Part shown: piece after piece, positions 6,931 through 13,604 of the stretch
Numbering within the stretch: the stretch's first letter is position 1
Layout of the letters: each line of letters starts with the position of its first letter
Assembly (NCBI GenBank): GCA_013140875.1
Contig: JABFSB010000051.1
Coordinates: 1-18,883 of the forward strand
Direction of reading: 5' to 3'
DNA length: 18,883 nt
From: Acidobacteriota bacterium
GTDB taxonomy: Bacteria; Acidobacteriota; Blastocatellia; Pyrinomonadales; Pyrinomonadaceae
Program-made: the position numbers and the translations under genes
The notes under the pieces: generated by a model
Databases searched by the model: none
What the model was told of the DNA's origin: nothing
What the model saw: the letters and a program-made list of their open reading frames with translations, nothing else

Positions 6931-7012
6931 CCATGGGATGAAGTGCCGTCGATCAGCGAGGATTCCGACAAATCGCGCGATGCCATGCTTGTGCGTATTA
7001 ATCAGCTTTGGA
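6931..7012 (+). pseudogene. Degraded copy of the C-terminus of the phosphatase-like gene
   Basis: Translating in the frame of position 6934 gives WDEVPSISEDSDKSRDAMLVRINQLW. This matches the end of the 2948-3337 product, WTDVPPISEDYDKSRDAMILHINKLL, at 18 of 26 residues. The frame runs on to TAG 7063-7065 without the expected GD-stop end. The P-loop half of the protein is absent upstream: the frame only extends back into the 3' end of the nuclease-like gene. This is therefore a remnant of a second paralogue, not a functional gene. The two copies flank the three-gene dehydrogenase/nuclease operon. Confidence 0.65.
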
Positions 7013-7089
7013 GTAATTCCGGCAAAAATTTAAGGCTCCGAGTATATTGTAATGAGTGCCATTAGCGTCAATGACGAGGAGAAGGAGTC

Positions 7090-7803
7090 ATGAGTAGAGT
7101 AAATCGGCGTGAAGCGATCGGTGGGATTCTTGCTGCAAGTGCGGGAGTTCTGGCGTTTAGCGAGAAGACGCTTTCGCAAACAGACACGCCTGCATTGGCG
7201 TTTGCCGGGAAGCATCAGCCGAAGCCTCTCTCGTTTGACGCGGCCAAACTCAAAGGCATCTCCGAAAAACTGATCCGTTCGCATCACGAGAACAATTACA
7301 CGGGTGCCGTAAAGGCTCTGAACCTGGTTGAACAGCGTCTGGCCGCGCTTTCGACGGAAAAGGATCTGCCTCCGTACATCTACGGCGATCTCAAACGTGA
7401 GGAGTTGATCCGGACTGGATCGGTCGTGTTGCATGAGCTTTATTTTGCGAATCTTGGCGGCAACGGCAAAGCGGACGGTGACGCGCGAAAGCAGATCACT
7501 CAATGGTTCGGCAGTTACGAAGGGTGGGAAACGGAATTCAAACGAACCGGCAACGCCTTGTCAGGCGGTTCGGGCTGGACCATCCTCGCGTACAATCAGC
7601 AAACCAAGGAGCTTCACAATTACTGGGCCGCGGATCATACTTCAAACGCACCGTTCAGTGTGCCGCTGCTCGTCCTCGATATGTACGAGCACGCGTATCA
7701 CATGGATTACGGAGCCGCGGCCGCGAAATACATCGATGCGTTTATGACGAACGTCAATTGGGACGCAGTTAATCGTCGTCTAGGGCAAATTAAAATGATC
7801 TAA
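7090..7803 (+). CDS. Exported Fe/Mn-type superoxide dismutase with altered second sphere
   Basis: 237 residues. The N-terminus NRREAIGGILAASAG, with twin Arg then a hydrophobic stretch, looks like a Tat signal, implying periplasmic localisation. The SOD fold follows. Metal ligands by alignment with E. coli SodB are His65 (RSHHENNY), His115 (VLHELYF), Asp197 and His201 (DMYEHAYHMDY). GSGWTILAY (160-168) is also conserved. The usual 'K-H-H-x-x-Y' after the first ligand is replaced: the positions of His30, His31 and Tyr34 in SodB are Asn, Tyr and Ala here. His183 (AADHTS) may take the role of the active-site Gln, as in His-type SODs; this needs alignment. Metal choice is not predictable by eye. 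GAGGAG lies about 9 bp before the ATG. It is followed closely by the PepSY gene. Confidence 0.87.
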   Translation: MSRVNRREAIGGILAASAGVLAFSEKTLSQTDTPALAFAGKHQPKPLSFDAAKLKGISEKLIRSHHENNYTGAVKALNLVEQRLAALSTEKDLPPYIYGDLKREELIRTGSVVLHELYFANLGGNGKADGDARKQITQWFGSYEGWETEFKRTGNALSGGSGWTILAYNQQTKELHNYWAADHTSNAPFSVPLLVLDMYEHAYHMDYGAAAAKYIDAFMTNVNWDAVNRRLGQIKMI

Positions 7804-7829
7804 CCCGTAAAAAATAAAGGAGTAAAACA

Positions 7830-8357
7830 ATGAAGACAAAATTATTTATTATTGCGTTAGCCGCAACATTTTCGAGCATGATGATAACGGTCGTCTCGGC
7901 AGACAAGAACGGCAAAGAAGCGAAAATGGTTCGCGAGGCAAAAATTACAATGGCTCAAGCCAGGAAAGTGGCACTTGGCCGTGTGAATGGAACAGTCGAG
8001 AGGGCAAAACTCGAACGCGAAAAAGGAAAGCTGTTGTTTGAATTTGAAATTCACAATTCGACAAATGCCGAAGCGGAGATTCACGTGGATGCGATAACGG
8101 GTGAGATTTTTGCGGTCAAAGAAGAAGGCGGCGGTTCGGCAAAAGAAAAAGGCATGTTCGACCAGATCAAGGTTTCTATGGATGAAGCCGAGCAAACCGC
8201 ACTTAATAAGGTTTCCGGGGCAACCGTGGAAGCAAAAATCGAACGCGAACGCGGCAAGATTCTTTACGAATTTGAGATCATTACCACTGACGGTGCCGAA
8301 GTGAATGTGCATGTTGACGCGATCAGCGGTGAGGTCGAAAGCACCGGTAAAAAGTAG
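7830..8357 (+). CDS. Exported protein with two tandem PepSY domains
   Basis: 175 residues with a Sec signal peptide (MKTKLFIIALAATF..., likely cleaved after VVSA, residue 24) and two PepSY repeats. Repeat 1 (about 37-97) reads KITMAQARKVAL..VNGTVERAKLEREKGK..FEFEI..IHVDAITGEI. Repeat 2 (about 112-173) reads KVSMDEAEQTAL..VSGATVEAKIERERGK..YEFEI..VHVDAISGEV. Close similarity of the halves points to an internal duplication. Family knowledge: PepSY domains occur in peptidase propeptides and in small periplasmic proteins, and are thought to bind or inhibit other proteins. AAGGAG lies 8 bp before the ATG, and it begins 26 bp after the superoxide dismutase, so the two are likely cotranscribed. The specific role is unknown. 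Confidence 0.85.
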   Translation: MKTKLFIIALAATFSSMMITVVSADKNGKEAKMVREAKITMAQARKVALGRVNGTVERAKLEREKGKLLFEFEIHNSTNAEAEIHVDAITGEIFAVKEEGGGSAKEKGMFDQIKVSMDEAEQTALNKVSGATVEAKIERERGKILYEFEIITTDGAEVNVHVDAISGEVESTGKK

Positions 8358-8672
8358 AGTGGTGTCGCATTAAGCTTTACAGGAAAATACAATTGGCAAA
8401 ACTATTGTATTACGTAATTAGGGGCGGGATACGCGTACGAAAACAGTGGGCTTTTGTCATCGGCGAACTGCGTGAGGTCGGCGAGACTTCGCGCAAAGCG
8501 TTGATCGTCAATTTTGCGGCTCCTCACCGTATGGCCGAAACGTCGGTTTGTATTATCTCGTGCGAAGCCTGACAATCACCGGGCGGTGGCAATTGGCGGA
8601 TTGCTCTGGAATGTTTCGCCAGAAACACTGTCGTCACCTGTTGACGAACAATTCGCGACCTAATTGATCAGG
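8358..8672. other. Intergenic region of about 315 bp, no recognised gene
   Basis: It contains one short candidate frame (8393-8572, listed separately) and no strong promoter or terminator by eye. Base composition is coding-like in parts, for example 8440-8570, so the region may be decayed coding sequence. No Shine-Dalgarno-supported, family-recognisable protein was found on the forward strand. Confidence 0.4.
8393..8572 (+). CDS. Hypothetical 59-codon ORF, TTG start
   Basis: A frame from TTG 8393 to TGA 8570-8572 encodes 59 residues beginning LAKLLYYVIRGG, with mixed hydrophobic and charged composition (QWAFVIGELREVGE, then KALIVNFAAP). AGGA sits 8 bp upstream. No family is recognised. It may be a remnant or chance frame; it is listed because it fills most of an otherwise empty gap. 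Confidence 0.2.
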   Translation: MAKLLYYVIRGGIRVRKQWAFVIGELREVGETSRKALIVNFAAPHRMAETSVCIISCEA

Positions 8673-10898
8673 ATGAAGATTGGTGCGAAGCTAAGAAAAG
8701 ATGAGAATTTATGGCGCACGGCAGCTTTCTTCGGATGGCTAGCCCTTATCCTGGCAGCAGTGCCGGTTTTTGTTCTTCGAACGTCGGCACAAACACCTAT
8801 AAATAAGATCAAGGTTGTCCGAGCGGCGGAAGAAATCAAGATCGACGGCGAATTGAACGAAGCAGACTGGCAAACGGTCGATCTAATTTCCGATTTTTAT
8901 CAACAGGAACCAAAAGAAGGCGAACCGGCGAGCGAAAAGACCGAGATCCGCGTTCTCTTTGACGACAAGAACATCTATTTCGCGATCCGAGCGTTCGATT
9001 CCGAGCCGCTAAAAATAAATGCGCGTGAGTTGGTTCGCGATTCCTCATTTTCAAATGACGACAAGGTTGAGATCATTCTCGACACTTTTCACGACCGCAG
9101 AAACGCGTTTCGATTCGCCGTCAATCCGCTCGGCACTCAGCAGGACGCCTTGATCACTGACGAAGGCCGCGATGTTAATCTTTCGTGGGATGCGGCGTGG
9201 GTGTCTGAGGGAAAACGCGATAGCGAAGGCTGGACGGTCGAGATCGCTATACCGCTAACGACGCTTCGATTCACGAAATCGCTCGACGCATGGGGTTTCA
9301 ATGTCGCACGCATTATCCGCCGAAAGAACGAGGAAGTTCTCTGGACAAGCTGGCAGCGAAGCTTCGGCCTTGAACGTATTTCACAAGCGGGGGAACTCAC
9401 GGGTGTCGGAGAGATCAAGCGGCGGCGTCTCGTAGAGATCAAGCCATCTGTGTCCGGCGGGTGGCAACAAGGCGTGCCGCGTGTCGGTGCGCCCGGAACC
9501 GACGCTGGCGTGGACGGCAAATTAGGGATCGAGGTCGCCAAGATCGGCATCACACCCTCTTTGACCGCCGAATTCACTGCGAACCCCGATTTCGGCCAGG
9601 CGGAGGTCGATAGCCAGGTCGTGAATCTCAGCCGCTTTTCTGTGTTTTTTCCTGAGAAACGTGATTTCTTTCTCGAAAATGCCGGAATTTTTCTGTTTGG
9701 CAGACAAGGGGCGAACCAACTGTTCTTCACACGGCGTATTGGTTTGACTCCGGGTGGCGAGCCTTTGCCGATAGACTACGGCGCAAAAGTTACTGGTAAG
9801 ATAGGCAGTTACAACCTCGGATTTTTGCAGGTCGGAACGCGAAGCGCGGGACACGCAAACACGAATCTGTTTCTTCCGAGACAAAGCTACACGGTTGTTA
9901 GGGTTAAAAAGGACATTCTTAACCGCTCATCGATCGGCGGTATTTTTGTCAATCGCCAAGGCAGAACTTCAGCAACCGGAGCGAATTACAATCGGGCTTA
10001 CGGCATTGATGCCGAGTTTAATTTGACGGATCATTACACGCTATCGGGATTTTATGCCCGTTCCGAAACACCTGGGGTCAAATCGAGTGTTCATTCGGCG
10101 AGAATTAACTCTGTTTTTGAAAACAACACGTTTCGGGTTATCGGCGTGTATGAAGACGTAGGCAAAAATTTCAATCCTGAGGTCGGGTTTATCGAACGCG
10201 AAGGCATTCGCCAATATTTTGCACAGGCCGCTTATAAAGCACGGCCAAAATTCCTCCCGTTTGTCCGACAAATGGAATTCGAAGTGCAAACCGAACATTA
10301 TTTTGACCGGAGCGGCAGGCTTTCATCGCGACAAAACGAATTGTCGTGGAAAACGGAATTCAAAAACTCATCGATCTTTTACTTTCGTCCGATCGAGGAC
10401 ATAACAGACGTGTTGACCGTGCCGTTCAATATTCGGCCGGGCATTGTAATTCCGGCGGGTACTTACCATTTTAATCGGCCGCGAGTACAGTTCACGTCGG
10501 ACACCAGCAAAAAGATCGGGTTCACGGCCAGATATAAATGGGGCGAATTTTACTCCGGAAAACTCGACGAGATATCTGCCGGAATCACATATCGCCCCAA
10601 CTCGCATTTTCTTTTTGATTTTTCCAATAATCATAACGACGTCCGTCTGCCTCAGGGCAACTTCACGACAAACCTTTTCGCGGGACGGGTAAACTATAAT
10701 TTTTCTCGCCGGCTTTTAACATCAGCACTATTGCAGTTAAATTCAGCCGCGCGCATTTCCGCTCTGAATGTCCGCTTTCGCTATATTTATCGCCCGAACA
10801 GCGATTTTTATATCATTTACAATCAAACGACGGGCGTGGGACTTGAGCGGCCCTCCTACAGCCTGCGGGTAAAAATGACTTACGATCTGACGTTTTAA
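8673..10898 (+). CDS. Outer-membrane protein with N-terminal CBM9-like domain and DUF5916-type barrel
   Basis: 741 residues from ATG 8673; a TTG at 8664 would add three. A long basic n-region and hydrophobic core, ending near RTSAQ (residue 40), form a signal peptide. Residues about 45-240 resemble the carbohydrate-binding-module-9-like domain placed before DUF5916 barrels (IDGELNEADW, FDDKNIYFAIRAFDSEP, DDKVEIILDTFHDRRNAFRFAVNPLG, GWTVEIAIPLTTLRF). The rest, about 250-741, alternates aromatic and polar residues, includes VNLSRFSVFFPEKRDFFLENA, and ends in MTYDLTF with a terminal Phe, as expected of a beta-barrel recognised by the Bam complex. The family's function is not established; binding or uptake of glycans or other large ligands is only a guess. 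No adjoining gene indicates a substrate. The start lacks a good Shine-Dalgarno. Confidence 0.85.
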   Translation: MKIGAKLRKDENLWRTAAFFGWLALILAAVPVFVLRTSAQTPINKIKVVRAAEEIKIDGELNEADWQTVDLISDFYQQEPKEGEPASEKTEIRVLFDDKNIYFAIRAFDSEPLKINARELVRDSSFSNDDKVEIILDTFHDRRNAFRFAVNPLGTQQDALITDEGRDVNLSWDAAWVSEGKRDSEGWTVEIAIPLTTLRFTKSLDAWGFNVARIIRRKNEEVLWTSWQRSFGLERISQAGELTGVGEIKRRRLVEIKPSVSGGWQQGVPRVGAPGTDAGVDGKLGIEVAKIGITPSLTAEFTANPDFGQAEVDSQVVNLSRFSVFFPEKRDFFLENAGIFLFGRQGANQLFFTRRIGLTPGGEPLPIDYGAKVTGKIGSYNLGFLQVGTRSAGHANTNLFLPRQSYTVVRVKKDILNRSSIGGIFVNRQGRTSATGANYNRAYGIDAEFNLTDHYTLSGFYARSETPGVKSSVHSARINSVFENNTFRVIGVYEDVGKNFNPEVGFIEREGIRQYFAQAAYKARPKFLPFVRQMEFEVQTEHYFDRSGRLSSRQNELSWKTEFKNSSIFYFRPIEDITDVLTVPFNIRPGIVIPAGTYHFNRPRVQFTSDTSKKIGFTARYKWGEFYSGKLDEISAGITYRPNSHFLFDFSNNHNDVRLPQGNFTTNLFAGRVNYNFSRRLLTSALLQLNSAARISALNVRFRYIYRPNSDFYIIYNQTTGVGLERPSYSLRVKMTYDLTF

Positions 10899-10958
10899 AG
10901 AACTAACTGATGTGTGAAAACAATCTCGATGAAAATCAAAGACAGTAATCTTTGTGGA

Positions 10959-10997
10959 AGCCTTTAGGTTTCGGCTAAAGCTCCGTTTTATTTCGTT
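10959..10997 (+). terminator. Possible intrinsic terminator after the DUF5916 gene
   Basis: CTTTAG-gtttcgg-CTAAAG forms a six-pair stem that extends by AG/CT across one bulged C. It is followed by CCGTTTTATTTCGTTT. It lies about 60 bp after the stop at 10898. Moderate stem and interrupted T-tract. Confidence 0.4.
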
Positions 10998-11079
10998 TGG
11001 CGGCCGGCAAGACAGGTCGCGTGATGCACCGAAGCTTGAGGACAAGCACAGGCGGCATCCTCGTCGGTCAACCAGGGAA

Positions 11080-11100
11080 AAAGGTTTGAGGTAATCCTCA
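11080..11100 (-). terminator. Possible terminator of the leftward cytochrome operon
   Basis: On the minus strand the ccsA stop begins the hairpin TGAGG-atta-CCTCA, followed by AACC and TTTTT. The stem has only five pairs and overlaps the stop codon, so strength is doubtful. Confidence 0.33.
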
Positions 11101-12711
11101 GGCGTAGCTGTGAAGGCCGGGCAGCAAATAGCTTACGCCGAGATAGGTGAAAATAACCAGTAAAAAGCCGACTATCGCGAAATAGGCAGAGCTTTTACCC
11201 GACCAGCCTCGTGAGATGCGTGTGTGCAAAAAAGCGGCGTAAGTCAACCATGCGACCAGCGCACCCGTTTCCTTGGAATCAAATCCCCATGGCCGGCCCC
11301 AGGACTCGTTAGCCCAAATCGCTCCGGTTATTAAGAGCATAGCTAGTCCGGCAAAAGCGAGACAAGCCGTTTTGTACATAAGCCCGTCCAGTGATTCGAG
11401 GCTCGGCAACCTCTCGCGGACCTGATCCGTTCTGAACGCAAAGAGCAGCACAAAAAAGGTCGCAGCGAGACCAGTCATGATTCCGGCGATCTCAACGGGA
11501 TTCGTATTCAGGCTCGTATACATTTTATCGCCATTTGCCTGAATATAAGAGCGCCCCGCTTGTTCGAACTGAATCGGCGTTATCGCGGCAAATTCACGAG
11601 CAGTAAGCTGCTCGCGCTCGACGATTGCGCGGCCCGCCATCGCGTATTGAGCCGGATCGGCGGCAAGCTGCGTTTGAAGGCTGTGGGAGACATCGCCGGA
11701 AGTCCTAACACCTGAAACGAGGAGTGCAATCGCGACAATTTGCGCCACAAAAGCAAGTTTAAGAAGAAAGTGCCCGGCCTTTTTTGCCGCCTCATTTTGC
11801 TGATACAAGTAAATTAAAAACGCCGCGATCACTGCGACGAGCAACACGCCGGTGGCGGCCAGAGCGATTCCGACATAGGGGAGTTCAAGCCTGAACGGTG
11901 CTGGAAATCCTTTGCCGCCTGTGGTATTCGGCACGAAAAGACCGGCCCGGTAAACAAGGTCGGTAAACACCGAAAACTTGCTGATCGAGGCAATCACGCC
12001 TAACGCGAACACACTCGTGCATATCGCCATTGCTTCTACCTTTGCATTATCTTTCAGTAAATAAAGTACGGCAGTAGCGAAACAGACAAGAGCAACCCCG
12101 TAACTAAGCGAAGCGACCCCGACATGAATCGGACGCCAATACGAATCCAGTACCGGCGGAAGATCGATAAATTCATCACCGATAAAACGTGCCAGCGTCA
12201 GTATCAAGGCAGCAAGCGGAAGCGTGAAGGCACTCAAAACTTGAAAACTCTTCCTTCTGGCAACCAAAAGAGTCACGATCCCGGCACCGAAGGCGAACGC
12301 GAGACTCAGGTCGTATAGGTTTGCGAACGGGACGTAACGGAAAACCCATGGCGTCTCAAGGCTCCCGCCATCCCGCAACATTGCTACCTCGCGTTCGTAT
12401 GCCGCGACCCAACGGACGAGCCAGCTTGACAGATTGAAAAATACCCCAAGCCCGGCGGTGAATAGCCCGATCTTCCGCGCCATATCAGATGGAGCATAAA
12501 GGTTCGTCAGATGAAACAGAGCTGCAAAGATATAGCACGCCAACGCGAGCATCATAAGCGCGCCGTCCGAGATAAAAGCCGAGCCTACCTCGATGCGAAG
12601 ACCGAGCATGACGAAAGCTCCGCCAATGGCCAGGATTGCCGGCAGGTATGACGTCCATGAACGATTCACTCTTGACTTAAGAATCAGGTCCGCAGATAAA
12701 ACTTGTGCCAT
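11098..12711 (-). CDS. ccsA: System II cytochrome c biogenesis protein CcsA, long form with internal insertion
   Basis: 537-residue polytopic membrane protein. CcsA handles heme and, with CcsB/ResB, attaches it to CxxCH motifs on the outer face of the cytoplasmic membrane. The first periplasmic His region is LDSYWRPIHVGVASLSYG (His196). The WWD domain is WGRPWGFDSKE (Trp471, Trp475, Asp478), followed by WLTYAAFLHTR. The second periplasmic His is in GLHSYA (His534) at the very end. The P-His1 to WWD distance is 275 residues, against roughly 70 in ordinary CcsA. About 200 residues are therefore inserted (around 225-430), including two extra hydrophobic segments (about 278-303 and 316-334) and a soluble-looking stretch at 335-405. 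GGAG lies 5 bp before ATG 12711. Last gene of the electron-transfer operon. No ResB/CcsB is in the window. Confidence 0.88.
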   Translation of the reverse strand: MAQVLSADLILKSRVNRSWTSYLPAILAIGGAFVMLGLRIEVGSAFISDGALMMLALACYIFAALFHLTNLYAPSDMARKIGLFTAGLGVFFNLSSWLVRWVAAYEREVAMLRDGGSLETPWVFRYVPFANLYDLSLAFAFGAGIVTLLVARRKSFQVLSAFTLPLAALILTLARFIGDEFIDLPPVLDSYWRPIHVGVASLSYGVALVCFATAVLYLLKDNAKVEAMAICTSVFALGVIASISKFSVFTDLVYRAGLFVPNTTGGKGFPAPFRLELPYVGIALAATGVLLVAVIAAFLIYLYQQNEAAKKAGHFLLKLAFVAQIVAIALLVSGVRTSGDVSHSLQTQLAADPAQYAMAGRAIVEREQLTAREFAAITPIQFEQAGRSYIQANGDKMYTSLNTNPVEIAGIMTGLAATFFVLLFAFRTDQVRERLPSLESLDGLMYKTACLAFAGLAMLLITGAIWANESWGRPWGFDSKETGALVAWLTYAAFLHTRISRGWSGKSSAYFAIVGFLLVIFTYLGVSYLLPGLHSYA

Positions 12712-12735
12712 ATAAACTCCATGACGATATCGCGC

Positions 12736-13470
12736 TCATTGGTTTGAAAATATGTCCGGCGGTGTCTGCCCGTCCTGAATTTCCTTGATAAGAGAATTGT
12801 TCGGATTAGCTTTTATCAGTCTTTCGAGCGTTTTTTGCAGATTTTCCTTGTCGTCCTTTTCGCGATATGCGAGCGTTAGGTTCTGAAGCGTGCCCTCGTT
12901 GTTCGGATCTTGGCCGAGAGCGATCTGATATTCTTTAATAGCGCGATCGAGATCTCGGGGCGTACGGAGAAAAAACGTCAGTCCCAGATCGGTTCTTACG
13001 CTTATATCGTTAGGAGCTTTTTGCAAAGCCGATCGGTACCATTTTTCAGCCTCCTCATATTTTTCCGAATCGAAATATGAGTTACCGAGCTTTACAAGCG
13101 TCTCACTTTCGTTGGGTCGAAGCTGGTTTGCCTTCTCATAAAATTGTGCCGCGTCCTCGAATCGCTGGATTTGATAATACATATCTCCGGCGGCCATTTG
13201 AGCCTCAAAACTCTTTGGCTCCTGCTTCGCTTTTTCAATCGCAGCCGTCACTTCGGGAATCGGGCCGTTTTGCGGATCGTCTCCGGTCTGGGAAAGCGGC
13301 GGATGGCCGGGCGGCAAATTTGGATCAGCCGCACCAGACGGCAACGATGAGGTTGCCAGCATTGATTTCTGGTCGGACGTGGATCGATTAATGCTGTTGG
13401 CAAAAAGGAAACCGATTACTACGCCGATCAGTAAGCAGACAATGCCGGTAAAAAGAATGTCTTTTTTCAT
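12736..13470 (-). CDS. Membrane-anchored TPR protein, NrfG/CcmH-like
   Basis: 244 residues. One N-terminal transmembrane segment (about 5-25) is followed by a Pro/Gly-rich linker containing LPPGHPPL (52-59). At least four tetratricopeptide units then follow, at about 87-119, 120-153, 154-189 and 190-223 (for example GDMYYQIQRFEDAAQFYEKANQLRP and GNSYFDSEKYEEAEKWYRSALQKAP). The architecture, an anchor with periplasmic TPRs next to ccsA, resembles the TPR modules of cytochrome c assembly (NrfG, CcmH/CycH), which hold apocytochromes for heme ligation. That role is inferred. It ends 24 bp before ccsA. No Shine-Dalgarno precedes ATG 13470. A 40-codon frame stops 4 bp upstream, so translation may rely on coupling to that frame. 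Confidence 0.8.
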   Translation of the reverse strand: MKKDILFTGIVCLLIGVVIGFLFANSINRSTSDQKSMLATSSLPSGAADPNLPPGHPPLSQTGDDPQNGPIPEVTAAIEKAKQEPKSFEAQMAAGDMYYQIQRFEDAAQFYEKANQLRPNESETLVKLGNSYFDSEKYEEAEKWYRSALQKAPNDISVRTDLGLTFFLRTPRDLDRAIKEYQIALGQDPNNEGTLQNLTLAYREKDDKENLQKTLERLIKANPNNSLIKEIQDGQTPPDIFSNQ

Positions 13471-13474
13471 AATA

Positions 13475-13597
13475 TTAAGCGATCGTAATACCGGTCGATT
13501 TCAAAAATCTATCCGGACATTCACCGCCGATCAATGCGAAGACATAACACATGGCGTCGATAGAGGACATCGAGCGCCAAGTCGGCGAGGTTCTCAT
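13475..13597 (-). CDS. Candidate small protein of 40 residues between the barrel and TPR genes
   Basis: ATG 13597 is 7 bp after the MtrB-type stop, with GAGG (overlapping that TGA) 6 bp upstream. The frame ends at TAA 13475-13477, 4 bp before the TPR start. It therefore fills the only sizeable gap in the operon almost exactly, on the operon strand. The product has no signal peptide. Its core is CYVFALIGGECPDRF, with Cys17 and Cys27 ten residues apart. No family is recognised from sequence alone. The placement, Shine-Dalgarno and clean start-stop packing argue for a real gene; the short length argues for caution. Confidence 0.5.
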   Translation of the reverse strand: MRTSPTWRSMSSIDAMCYVFALIGGECPDRFLKSTGITIA

Positions 13598-13604
13598 TTA
13601 TTCC

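Noticed and set aside
6844..7065. Treating the 73-codon frame as a functional gene
   Set aside because: Only its middle matches the phosphatase-like C-terminus. It begins inside the nuclease-like gene and lacks the catalytic loop, so it is recorded as a remnant.
9137..9730. Reverse 197-codon frame inside the DUF5916 gene
   Set aside because: Ser/Arg/Pro-rich composition typical of an antisense shadow; the forward frame is a well-supported family protein.
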